DNA from: Deltaproteobacteria bacterium
Lineage (GTDB): Bacteria > Desulfobacterota > Binatia > UBA12015
Direction: 5' to 3'
Length of the DNA: 50,490 bases
Assembly: GCA_029262355.1 (NCBI GenBank)
Contig: JAJCZO010000366.1
Span: 1 to 50,490 of the forward strand
Part shown: positions 25,942 through 34,036 of the stretch, one piece after another
Numbering within the stretch: position 1 is the first letter of the stretch
Layout: each line of letters begins with the position of its first letter
Notes under the pieces: generated by a model
Seen by the model: only the letters and a program-made list of their open reading frames with translations
Databases searched by the model: none
Told to the model about the DNA's origin: nothing
Translations under genes and position numbers: made by a program

Positions 25942-26604
25942 ATGGAGAACCGCGCGCGCGATTCGCATGCACGAGATACGGGCGTTCTGATCGTCGATCG
26001 TCACCCGATCGTGCGGCTCGGTCTAACGGGGCTGCTCGAGACAGTCAGCGGCGTCGTCTGCGTTGGCGAGGCGACGACAGGCGGTGAAGCCCAAGCGGCC
26101 TTGGACCGAGCCAAGCCGCACGTGATCGTCGTGGAAGAGACGCTTCCCGACATGGATGGCCTGGAGTTGGTGAAGCGAGCGAAGTCCCGGAACGAGCGCG
26201 TAGGAGTGGTCGTCCTTTCCGAACATACGGATCGCGACTTCTGCGTCCGCGCGATGCGAGCGGGCGCCTCCGCGTTTCTCGCCAGGACGAGCAGCGGAGA
26301 CGACATCGTTCGAGGGATCCGTTGCGCCGCCATCGGACGACGGTTCGTATCTCAGAGCCTAATGGACGGCATCGTGAGTCGCGCTGAGACCGATGTCCAC
26401 CTAAAACCCCACGAGCTGTTGTCCGACAGGGAGTTCCAGGTGTTCCGTCGCCTGACCGCCGGCGAACGGATCTCGGAGATCGCACGCGCCCTATGTCTGA
26501 GTATCAAGACCGTGAGTACCTACCGAACGCGCCTGCTCCAGAAGCTCGAGTTGCCGAGCACCGCTCATCTCGTGCGGTACGCCATCGAACACGGTCTTAC
26601 CTAG
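25942..26604 (+). CDS. NarL/FixJ-type response regulator with atypical receiver
   Basis: A 220-residue protein. Residues 14-130 are a receiver domain and 150-217 a LuxR-type HTH (LSDREFQVFRRLTAGERISE, IARALCLSIKTVSTYRTRLL). The receiver is odd. The acidic pair is Asp19-Arg20 (VDRHP instead of VDDHP), the phospho-acceptor position holds Glu65 (VIVVEETLPDMDG) and the conserved Lys is replaced by Arg115. Ser93 is kept. So normal Asp phosphorylation is not expected; Glu may mimic the active state. GGAGG ribosome site. No kinase gene adjacent. It precedes the tyrosinase cluster, which it might control. Confidence 0.8.
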   Translation: MENRARDSHARDTGVLIVDRHPIVRLGLTGLLETVSGVVCVGEATTGGEAQAALDRAKPHVIVVEETLPDMDGLELVKRAKSRNERVGVVVLSEHTDRDFCVRAMRAGASAFLARTSSGDDIVRGIRCAAIGRRFVSQSLMDGIVSRAETDVHLKPHELLSDREFQVFRRLTAGERISEIARALCLSIKTVSTYRTRLLQKLELPSTAHLVRYAIEHGLT

Positions 26605-26966
26605 CACCAGCGCGCGTCAATGGGACCGACGACCGCGTCGCGTTCTGCGGAACGATGAGACGGTGCGAGCCGCACGATCGAGCGGGCGCTGGACTGCAGC
26701 ACGGGGCTCTCCGACTTCCTCGGTGGAATCCTCGGCGGCGGCGAGGCGCAACGGGCGGTGGCGTTCCTGATTCACGGGGCCGCCGACGAAATCTCGCACG
26801 TCGTCGATGGGGACGCCGCTGCCGGCCTTCCGAAGCCTGCTCCGTAGGAATCGTCGTACACGAGAATCAGACCCGTCGGACAGAGAGGCCCCCGGTCGTG
26901 GCCGATAATGGAGCTTGGCAGGACCTGCGGGAACCTGAGGCCCGTGGCGGTTCGAGAGGAGTGAGG
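26605..26966. other. Intergenic region upstream of the tyrosinase
   Basis: 362 bases. One plus-strand stretch (about 26690-26845) reads like protein in one frame (CSTGLSDFLGGILGGG, then AFLIHGAADEISHVV) and ends in TAG. It has no usable start codon after the preceding TGA, so it may be a gene relic. Nothing else recognised. Confidence 0.3.
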
Positions 26967-28085
26967 ATGATGAGGCGGGGACCAACGACGTCGAGGCGCG
27001 AATTTCTCAAGGCGGGGCTGGGGGCCACGGCAGCAACGTGCGCGACCGCAGCTTGCGGCGACCGCATTCTGGGGCAGAGCAGCGGCCCGCCCCGCGTGCG
27101 AGAGAACGTCAAGAACATTGGGGACCAGCGACGGGCAGAGTTGCTCGATGCGTTCTTTCTGTTGAAGGAACTGCGCTCGCCATTCGAGCCGTCGCTCAGC
27201 TACTACGATCAGTTCGTTCGGTTCCACCAGACGAGCGTAATCGAATCTCGGCTGAGCCTCGGCTACAGCATCTCACACCAAACTCCGTCGTTTCTTCCCT
27301 GGCATCGAAAGCTCCTCCTGCTGTTCGAAAACGTCGTGCGAACCCACATCCGGGAGGACTTCGCCCTACCCTACTGGGACTGGACCGACAGCTCGAGCCT
27401 AGACGTCATCTTCACGGACGAGTTTCTCGGGCCGTACCTTGGAGACGCCGATGACAACTACTCTCTGAGCACGAGTCGCCTCGCGAAGGACTCCTTCCCG
27501 GTGAACCTCACGGCATCCCAGCTCACAATCGACGGCACGGACGCGACCTCCAACTGTCCTTTCACGTTCATTACGAGGGGGCCCAAGTCCGTCGACCTAC
27601 CAACGGCCGCTGATGTCGCCGCGCTCCTGGAGGTGACCCAGTACGATTCGTCGCCCTACGACCTCGATTCGGACACGAGCACGAGCTTCCGGAACTACAT
27701 CCTCGGAATCTCGCCCCTTCAGCTCCACTCGGTTCCGCACGTTTGGCTCGGTGGGTCCTGGGACGCGGACATCTACTCAGGCACGTTCGATTCGACGACG
27801 TCGAGCTTCGTCGGCACGATGTCCGCCCTCGACTGCTCCCCAAACGACCCCGCATTCTGGATCCACCACACGAACGTCGACCGACTCTGGGCGGTCTGGG
27901 AGTCGCGCTACGGTGCCTCCTACGAGCCGACCTCAGGGTCGAACCAAGGGTGGAACCTCGACGACGAGTTGCTGCCGTATTCCAGGTACGCGGACAATCC
28001 CGACATGAGGTGGGAAGGCATCACCAACGCCTCGATGCTCGACTTCCGCTCGCTTGGATACACGTACGATGATCTGAGCGGGTGA
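26967..28085 (+). CDS. Tat-exported tyrosinase-type copper oxidase
   Basis: A 372-residue protein. Tat signal TTSRREFLKAG (8-17) followed by a hydrophobic Ala-rich stretch. Type-3 copper site A: His87 (FVRFHQTS), His104 (SHQTPSF) and His113 (LPWHRKLLL). Site B: His254 and His258 (LHSVPHVW), and His301 (DPAFWIHHTNVDRLW). YWDWT (136-140) fits. All six ligands are present, so an active monophenol/diphenol or related oxidase is likely, matured in the cytoplasm with folding before export. ATG at 26967 with GAGAGGA upstream; an earlier open stretch in the same frame overlaps the regulator gene and was not used. It heads a cluster with a lipoprotein and a cytochrome c. Confidence 0.85.
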   Translation: MMRRGPTTSRREFLKAGLGATAATCATAACGDRILGQSSGPPRVRENVKNIGDQRRAELLDAFFLLKELRSPFEPSLSYYDQFVRFHQTSVIESRLSLGYSISHQTPSFLPWHRKLLLLFENVVRTHIREDFALPYWDWTDSSSLDVIFTDEFLGPYLGDADDNYSLSTSRLAKDSFPVNLTASQLTIDGTDATSNCPFTFITRGPKSVDLPTAADVAALLEVTQYDSSPYDLDSDTSTSFRNYILGISPLQLHSVPHVWLGGSWDADIYSGTFDSTTSSFVGTMSALDCSPNDPAFWIHHTNVDRLWAVWESRYGASYEPTSGSNQGWNLDDELLPYSRYADNPDMRWEGITNASMLDFRSLGYTYDDLSG

Positions 28086-28347
28086 ATCGCCGACCGCCTA
28101 GCCGGGCGGAACTCTGCTCGACCCGAACCGCTCACGGGCGCTCCTCGCGAAGATCCGCTCGTCGACGGGCTCTCGCGGCTGCTCGACGGAAACGAGCCCC
28201 AGGCGAGAGCTCTGCTCCAGAAGCGTAGGAATCTTCCGATCCCACTTTCGGAGGCGTCCCACACAGCTTTCGACATCGAGGAGTCGATAGATGCACGGGG
28301 CGGGCTTCGGTGACGCCTCTCGGACGTCAAGCAACGAGGAGGAGGGT

Positions 28348-29106
28348 ATGATGGTGAAGAGGTTTCTTCAAAGCACGGGTGTCATTGCCGGAGCGGTACT
28401 TCTGGCCTTGGCCGGCTGCGCCGACACGCAGATCGAGTCTGAATCAACCGCGGCAACCACTTCGAACCGTCTCGTACAATGGGGCGCGGCGAATCCGCAG
28501 ATTCTGGGGACGACGACAGACGCGGGCAACATCCTGGACTTCTCAGGGACAGGACTGGCGGGCGGAACCACCGGAGAGGCCACCCTGCTCTACGGCGAAG
28601 CGTACGTGACAGATGGGACCACCGGCGCGGTCTCCGAGCTCACGGCGGACAGCCTGATCGCGTTCTCGGGCATCATGAGCGGCTACGATCCGTCGATCGA
28701 AGCCACGATCGACGAAACACTCGATTGCAGCACCGAGCTCAACGGCTATCTCGACGACGTCATCGGAAGCGACGACTCCGAGCGAGCCGCAACGTTCGTC
28801 CTCCGCGGCGTATTCGATCAGATCCAATACGTCGTCGACAAGGGGGTGTCGCAAGATGCGGACCTGCTCACCATCGCCGACCTCACGGCAACGATGGTCG
28901 GCGTCAAGTCCGGTCTCTACGTCACCGGCGACTCCTACGTCCTCGACGACGGCCTGATCGGACTCGGCGAGTACCCACTGCACCTCCACTTCATCACCGA
29001 CGACCGCGAGATCGGCGGGCACGTGCGTAGCTGCTCCCTCGTCTCGGGAGAGATCGAGATCGCCCTCGCAAACACGTTCGAGATCCAGATGGACTTCTCG
29101 AACTAA
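28348..29106 (+). CDS. Lipoprotein with acetolactate-decarboxylase-like fold
   Basis: A 252-residue protein with lipobox LAGC (Cys24). The C-terminal third matches alpha-acetolactate decarboxylase (PF03306): YPLHLHFITDDREIGGHVRS with His212, His214 and His225. Their +2/+11 spacing is that of the three zinc ligands of the enzyme (His194/196/207 in the Brevibacillus protein). VLRGVFDQIQYV (151-162) resembles the RIDGLF segment with the catalytic Arg. Cytosolic decarboxylases have no lipid anchor, so this version acts outside the cytoplasm and may not use acetolactate. AGGAGGAGG site before the ATG. Lies 28 bases before the cytochrome gene, so co-transcribed. Confidence 0.65.
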   Translation: MMVKRFLQSTGVIAGAVLLALAGCADTQIESESTAATTSNRLVQWGAANPQILGTTTDAGNILDFSGTGLAGGTTGEATLLYGEAYVTDGTTGAVSELTADSLIAFSGIMSGYDPSIEATIDETLDCSTELNGYLDDVIGSDDSERAATFVLRGVFDQIQYVVDKGVSQDADLLTIADLTATMVGVKSGLYVTGDSYVLDDGLIGLGEYPLHLHFITDDREIGGHVRSCSLVSGEIEIALANTFEIQMDFSN

Positions 29107-29134
29107 GACACTTCACGACATCCAGGAGACAAAG

Positions 29135-30523
29135 ATGATGATGATGATGAAGGACAACCTCGCCAACACGATCTTCGTTCTCGCGGGTCTCACGTTGCTG
29201 TCTGCCATGGCACTCCTGCCGACGCCGGCCTCTGCGGCTCGTTCGATCGGCCGCGGTCCGGCCACGAGCCTCGTGCCATCCACCGACCTCACTCCGATGA
29301 CCTCGATCGCCACCAATTCCGCGATGAACCGCCCCTACTACTGGGCCTGGAAGCGCTTCATCGACGTCAATCGCCCGCACCCTGTCACCGGTGGCGCCGC
29401 GTGGGAAACCTGGGCAAGCGATTCCGAGACCTTTCCGACGTGCCCGGACGCGGACGCCCCACCGGCGTGGCCCGCCCAAGCAAACCGCCAAAAGGTTCTG
29501 AGCGGGCGCGCGCAGCGGATCGACACGGAGGGCGACTCGAGCTTGTCCTGGTATACGCTCGAGGACGGCACCCCAACCGCCACCAGCATCGAGTTCCCCG
29601 AAGAAGTCCGCCGCAACCGTTCCGCGTTCGACTACATCGCGTCGAACGGCTTCTACTACACCGAGGGGCTCGCCGCCGCGTTCGAAGAAGCCCAGACCGC
29701 GATCGACGCGGCCGGCGGCAGCCCGTCACAGTCGCTCGCCGCCGCGCAGAGAGTCGTGACCTTCCCTGTCGAGGCCATCGAGATCAAAGCCGACTGGGTG
29801 CCCATGAACGATGTGCCCAAAGAGGACCGATCGTCCTACTACAGCGCCTACGCGGTCACCGTCGACGAAGACGGGAACGAGTCGTCGCGGGAGGAGTATG
29901 CGCTTGCCGCGATGCACATCTCGACGAAGGACATCCCGGCCTGGTTCTGGGCAACGTGGGTCAACGAGAAAGTTCTCGGCCGCTGTGACTACATCGGCTG
30001 CGAAGACCGGTTCGGAACGACCCCAGTCTACCAGCCCCCGAACGAGACTCCGAACTACCCGTACCCCGCCCCGGCACTCCACCCAGAGCTCCTCGCGATG
30101 ATGCGATCTGCCGGCCTCGATGCCGCCTTGGAGAACTATCGCTTGGTAGGCGTACAAACAGGCTTCGTAGACACCACGGGCCAGCCGATCTTGATGAGCA
30201 ACACGATCACGGAACAGGGAAATCTCCAGACGGGCTCGTGCATGTCGTGTCACTCGCGAGCTGCGTTCGATTCCACCGGCGCCCCCTTGGGGGTCACCTC
30301 CGATGCGGCCTCCGACGCCACCCCTCTGACGGGAGACACCGGCGTCACCGACAACGGCACCCCGGACACGACGTGGTTCTGGACCTCCGAGAACGGGGTG
30401 GACGAAGACGGGGATACGGCCAGCTATTTCTCCTCGTCGACGGAAGTCGTCGGGGTCACCGCGATCCAGTTCGACTTCGTCTGGGGAATCCTGTTCGCGA
30501 ACTCGGTCGACGCGTGCGACTGA
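29135..30523 (+). CDS. Exported monoheme c-type cytochrome
   Basis: A 462-residue protein that opens with five ATG codons (AGGAG site 6 bases before the first). Signal peptide to about residue 34 (PTPASA). One heme motif, CMSCH (369-373). The large region in front of it carries FIDVNRPHPVTGG, VEAIEIKADWVP and FWATWVNE, a layout seen in uncharacterised periplasmic cytochrome-like proteins; the tail ends in VDACD. It probably accepts or delivers electrons in the periplasm. Position behind the tyrosinase and the zinc-type lipoprotein suggests one oxidative process. The family has no named function known to me. Confidence 0.75.
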   Translation: MMMMMKDNLANTIFVLAGLTLLSAMALLPTPASAARSIGRGPATSLVPSTDLTPMTSIATNSAMNRPYYWAWKRFIDVNRPHPVTGGAAWETWASDSETFPTCPDADAPPAWPAQANRQKVLSGRAQRIDTEGDSSLSWYTLEDGTPTATSIEFPEEVRRNRSAFDYIASNGFYYTEGLAAAFEEAQTAIDAAGGSPSQSLAAAQRVVTFPVEAIEIKADWVPMNDVPKEDRSSYYSAYAVTVDEDGNESSREEYALAAMHISTKDIPAWFWATWVNEKVLGRCDYIGCEDRFGTTPVYQPPNETPNYPYPAPALHPELLAMMRSAGLDAALENYRLVGVQTGFVDTTGQPILMSNTITEQGNLQTGSCMSCHSRAAFDSTGAPLGVTSDAASDATPLTGDTGVTDNGTPDTTWFWTSENGVDEDGDTASYFSSSTEVVGVTAIQFDFVWGILFANSVDACD

Positions 30524-30551
30524 AGCCGAACCCGCGAGCGCCGGGCTTCAG
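30520..30551 (+). terminator. Hairpin overlapping the cytochrome stop codon
   Basis: CTGAAGCC and GGCTTCAG pair across 16 bases; the TGA stop lies in the left arm. No T-run. Weak terminator candidate. Confidence 0.25.
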
Positions 30552-30662
30552 ACGTGCCCTGCGCGAGAAGCGAGGCGAGCTCGACCGAGCAACCCGCCTC
30601 CTCAACGAGCCCGAAGAGGCCGCTGTGGGACTCAGACTCGTCGAGCTCGGAGGGCGGCCCGC

Positions 30663-31643
30663 TCAGTAGCCCCACTCGCACTCGATCTCGGTGATCTCCA
30701 CGCTGTGCGTGTTGAACGTCAGGTTGCTGCAGAACATCGAACACTCGTCGTAACCGCTGTCGAGAAGCTCCATGCAGAGGTGATAGGTGCCCGTCCAGCA
30801 GGTGAGAGAACCCGAGACATCCTGGGTCACGTCACTCGTGTAGAAGAAGTCCGAGAACCCACCCGACGTGTCGGTGCACGTGTAGTAGATCGTTCCGGAA
30901 GCAAGCCCCTGAAACTTGACCTTGTCATCGGTCTCGCATGTAAACCCCTTGGGGTCGGTCGATGTGGAGTCCGCATCCGACTCGTCGCACGTCGCCGACG
31001 AAGAATCGGACTGGACGGAGCCGTTGAAGGACGGAACGGCACGGCTGTCTTCCGCAGGAACGTCCGTGTCTACGAGGTTGATCCGCACACGGTCGGACTC
31101 GAAGCCGTCGCTACTCGTCGCAACCCGGATGTCATCGAGCGAGCCATCGCAGCAAGCATCGGACGGCAGAGTCACGACGATCGAGTGGATCTCGTGATCC
31201 TTCTCCAGGTCGACGTACCACCACAGCGTCGGATCTCGCGTCACCGCTGCGGTGGTGGGGTCCCCATCGTTTGCATTCTCGGGCCCGTACCCCTCCTCGC
31301 TCGACGGGTGAATTGCCGTTTTCCCGAGGGCAACGTTGTTGCCGTCGACGTCGCGAATCTCGACCTCCAGAAGAGCGAGTACGTCTCCGGCGTTCCGTGA
31401 AAGGAACAAGCCCACGTGCCGCGCGTATCCGGTATTGCTGACGTCGTAGGCGGCCGTCTGCGTGACCTCATCCCCTCGCGCGAGGCGAACCGCGACGCCG
31501 TCCCTCTCCAGCCGAGAGCTCTGCGGAGCAATACCGTTCGCGGCGGTGGGACCATCTCCGCAGGCAGCGACCTGAAGGAATAGTAGGGTCGAAACAACCT
31601 GCACCGCAGCGGCACGCACCGCTCTGCTCATCGAGAAATTCAT
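30663..31643 (-). CDS. Lipoprotein with F5/8-type-C (fucolectin-like) carbohydrate-binding domain
   Basis: A 326-residue protein. Lipobox VAAC (Cys28). Residues ~90-185 form a discoidin/fucolectin-like domain: NVALGKTAIHPSS, ENANDGDPTT, WWYVDLEKDHEIHSIVVTLP and RVRINLVDTDV. The C-terminal part (~195-326) is Ser/Asp-rich and holds eight or so cysteines (CDESDAD, YTCTDTSGG, HLCMELLDSGYDECSMFC). It is probably a surface protein binding glycans. Converges on the cytochrome gene and diverges from the secreted repeat protein. Confidence 0.7.
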   Translation of the reverse strand: MNFSMSRAVRAAAVQVVSTLLFLQVAACGDGPTAANGIAPQSSRLERDGVAVRLARGDEVTQTAAYDVSNTGYARHVGLFLSRNAGDVLALLEVEIRDVDGNNVALGKTAIHPSSEEGYGPENANDGDPTTAAVTRDPTLWWYVDLEKDHEIHSIVVTLPSDACCDGSLDDIRVATSSDGFESDRVRINLVDTDVPAEDSRAVPSFNGSVQSDSSSATCDESDADSTSTDPKGFTCETDDKVKFQGLASGTIYYTCTDTSGGFSDFFYTSDVTQDVSGSLTCWTGTYHLCMELLDSGYDECSMFCSNLTFNTHSVEITEIECEWGY

Positions 31644-32251
31644 TGCCTAGCCTCCTGTCTTCTTCGTGCGAAACAACTTCGCCACGCGGGCATCTCGGCC
31701 CGATCCCAGAAGACCCATCGGCCGAGTTCACGCGAAGCTGCGTAGGAGCATTCCTGCGTGCGTCGCGTGCGTTCGTGCAGTCGCGCGGGCCGGAACCGCT
31801 CGTGCCAGGTGTCGGATGTCGCAAGTCAACCGAATGGGCCTCGGAAGGAGCCGCGACACCCACCTGCGTCAATCGTCGCGGCACCCCGGCCGACTTTCAC
31901 GGGCGCCAGGCTCTCGATCGACAGCCCGCCTGCCGTACGGATCCTGGTGGGGCTGACGCGAGGCCGCGGTGCTCAGGCTCGACGCACCGGACGTCCGGGG
32001 ATTTCGTCCCATATCGACGGCGACGCGGCCCTCTATCGGATTCCGAACGCGCACGAACTCGTTCAGGCCAGCGGACCAACCAACGTCATCCAACGGTGTA
32101 CGGGCGCGCGTACGCGCCCCGGCAGCCTGCGTTCCTTGACGACGACGTTCCGTCAGGAGCGCCGGGGATCGCGGACCTCCCCGGCGCTCCACCTTGCCCT
32201 CTCGCTCCCGAGGGTGGCAGAGTGCGGGGACACCAGCCTGAGGAGACCTCC
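31644..32251. other. Divergent promoter region with structured leader
   Basis: 608 bases between two exported-protein genes. Open frames here are Arg/Pro-rich and were not accepted. The right end holds three successive hairpins (see 32102-32189). No RNA family recognised. Confidence 0.4.
32102..32189 (+). promoter_or_regulatory. Three consecutive hairpins in the leader of the secreted repeat protein
   Basis: GGGCGCG-CGTA-CGCGCCC (32102-32119), then a roughly 7-bp stem of CCTTGACG with CGTCAGG (32134-32157). Last is a perfect 12-bp stem GAGCGCCGGGGA / TCCCCGGCGCTC (32157-32189). They lie 60-150 bases before the GTG start. Attenuator-like or a terminator for upstream transcription. Confidence 0.45.
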
Positions 32252-33697
32252 GTGATCCAGACTCGCACCCTGATCGTCTCGCAAGTGGCCATCGCAATCC
32301 TGCTCGCGCCGGCAGCGGCAACGGCCGGCTCGCTCCCGTCGTACGTCACCGAGCATTTCCTCGCGTACAAGACGAAGATCTCTCCCGAGACCGACTCGTT
32401 CGAGAAGCGTGGGCCTGTCCGACTCGCCGATCAGTTCCGCGAGGCCGACTACACGGTGGTCACTCCGAAGGCTCTGCTCCTGCCCGCCAACAAGAACGAC
32501 GAAGGCGTCATCGATCCCACCACCCACCTGCTCGAGTACAAGATCAAGCCGACGAAGGGGACTCCGAAGTTCCCCGGCCTGAGCGGCGTGCGCGTCGTCA
32601 ACCAATGCAACGATCTCGTGCTGACGGTGAAGCAACCCGTGAGCCTTCTCGTACCGACGGCCAAGGATCCGACCGACCCGGTCGACCCGCCCTCTCCCCC
32701 GGACCCCGGAACGCATCTTCTGGACCACTTCCTCTGCTACAAAGCTTCGGCCCAAAAGAAGCTGGCGGACGGCACGAAGCTCCCGAAGTTCCCCAAGGGC
32801 ATCCAGGTCCGCGTGGTCGACCAGTTCGAGGAACGACTCTACGATCTCAAGTCGATTACGAAGCTGTGCAATCCGGTCGACAAGTCCGGCAACCCGGTGT
32901 TCCTCAGTGGAACCGAGAAGGGGAACCCCGCACCGCTCGACCCCTCCCCGATCCGCAATCCGACCGAACATCTCGTCTGCTACAAGGCCAAGATCGCCGG
33001 CAAGGAGTTCCCGCAGAGCGGCTGCGGCCCGACCGGCGCCCCTGGATCGAAGCTCCAGCCGAAGCAGGAGGCCCACGCGCCGAGGGCCCGCGTTGCCGTG
33101 AGCGATCAGCTCGGGACGCTGCGCCTCGACACGATCAAGCCGATCGAGCTGTGCATCCCGTCGGACAAGATCCTCTCGGGCTCGACTCCGACGCCAACCC
33201 CCACACCAACCGCCACGCCAGTCCCGACCCCGAGCCCCGTCTTCAGTCCCACGCCGATCCCGCCCTGCGGATTCAGCGCGCCGCTGTGCAACGGCGGCTG
33301 TCCACTCGGTGAGGTCTGTCAGGGTGTGCTCGAGCCAGATTTCGGCTCCCTCACTCGGTGCGGCTGTGTCCCGGACGCAAACCCGTGCTGGACGCAGTCG
33401 ACATGCGGGAGCGGAGCGTGTCCGGCGCTGAGCGAGTGCCTACCGAACGACGTCGTCTGCAGCTGCTTCGAACGCGAATCGCAGCAGTGCGTCGACGACC
33501 AATGCAGCCCGCAGTGTGGCCTGAACGAGGTGTGCCAACCGGTCGCCGTTCTCGCCAGCAACGAGATCGTCTGCGAGTGCGGACTCGATCTCGATCCGTG
33601 CAACGACCTCCAGTTCCCCGCCTGCGCGGCTGGCAGCTGCCCGCCGCAATCGAGCTGTCTGTTGAGCGCTCCGGCCGGCTGCTTCTGCACCCGGTAG
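32252..33697 (+). CDS. Secreted protein with repeated HFLxYK units, Pro-Thr linker and Cys-rich tail
   Basis: A 481-residue protein started by GTG with AGGAG six bases upstream. Signal peptide to about residue 26 (AAATAGS). Four related units follow, each opening like TEHFLAYK, THLLEYK, THLLDHFLCYK or TEHLVCYK and continuing with V(R)V(V/A)DQF and a P-x-K-LC/LL element. Cysteine pairs appear in the later copies. Next is a TPTPTPTPTATPVPTP linker and a ~150-residue tail with over 20 cysteines (CNGGCPLGEVCQ, CGSGACPALSEC, CSPQCGLNEVCQ, CAAGSCPPQSSC), EGF-like in spacing. Such proteins are common and unstudied in delta-type proteobacteria. Extracellular; function unknown. Confidence 0.75.
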   Translation: MIQTRTLIVSQVAIAILLAPAAATAGSLPSYVTEHFLAYKTKISPETDSFEKRGPVRLADQFREADYTVVTPKALLLPANKNDEGVIDPTTHLLEYKIKPTKGTPKFPGLSGVRVVNQCNDLVLTVKQPVSLLVPTAKDPTDPVDPPSPPDPGTHLLDHFLCYKASAQKKLADGTKLPKFPKGIQVRVVDQFEERLYDLKSITKLCNPVDKSGNPVFLSGTEKGNPAPLDPSPIRNPTEHLVCYKAKIAGKEFPQSGCGPTGAPGSKLQPKQEAHAPRARVAVSDQLGTLRLDTIKPIELCIPSDKILSGSTPTPTPTPTATPVPTPSPVFSPTPIPPCGFSAPLCNGGCPLGEVCQGVLEPDFGSLTRCGCVPDANPCWTQSTCGSGACPALSECLPNDVVCSCFERESQQCVDDQCSPQCGLNEVCQPVAVLASNEIVCECGLDLDPCNDLQFPACAAGSCPPQSSCLLSAPAGCFCTR

Positions 33698-34036
33698 AGC
33701 GCCATCATCATGCTGAGGGGTGGCACAATCGCACTCGCGATGAGGAGCCGCCACTGCGATGCGGATTCTGCGAGCGAGTTCGAGCCAGCCCGAGGAGCTG
33801 GAGCCGAATCAGCTCCCGACGCGCAGGCGTCTCTCGGCGCGAACGAGTGAACGCAGCACGCGCGTCCGCGTCCTACCCCCACCCTCGAACCCGGTCACGA
33901 GGCTAGCCTGCTCCTCGATGTACAGCTTCGCGAGCACGGGGGCCTGATCGGTGCGGGGTGGAACGGTACCCGGGGGAACCGTTACCACGACTCCGACCGG
34001 GAATCGTCTCCCGGTCGAACAAGGGAGCCGCATCAA
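33698..34036. other. Intergenic region with leader hairpins before the methyltransferase
   Basis: 339 bases without a credible gene. Two stems lie close to the next start: AACGGT/ACCGTT near 33963-33984, and a 9-bp stem CGACCGGGA-ATCGTC-TCCCGGTCG (33994-34017), ending 19 bases before the GTG. Not recognised as a known riboswitch. Confidence 0.4.

Noticed and set aside
28098..28334. 78-codon minus-strand frame between tyrosinase and lipoprotein genes
   Set aside because: Fairly protein-like but no family and no clear ribosome site; it also overlaps the leader of the next gene.
30528..30662. Short plus-strand frame after the cytochrome gene
   Set aside because: No start signal and Arg/Glu-rich; treated as non-coding.
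31643..32251. N-terminal extension of the secreted repeat protein
   Set aside because: The signal peptide and the AGGAG site place the start at 32252; upstream codons look random and cross strong hairpins.
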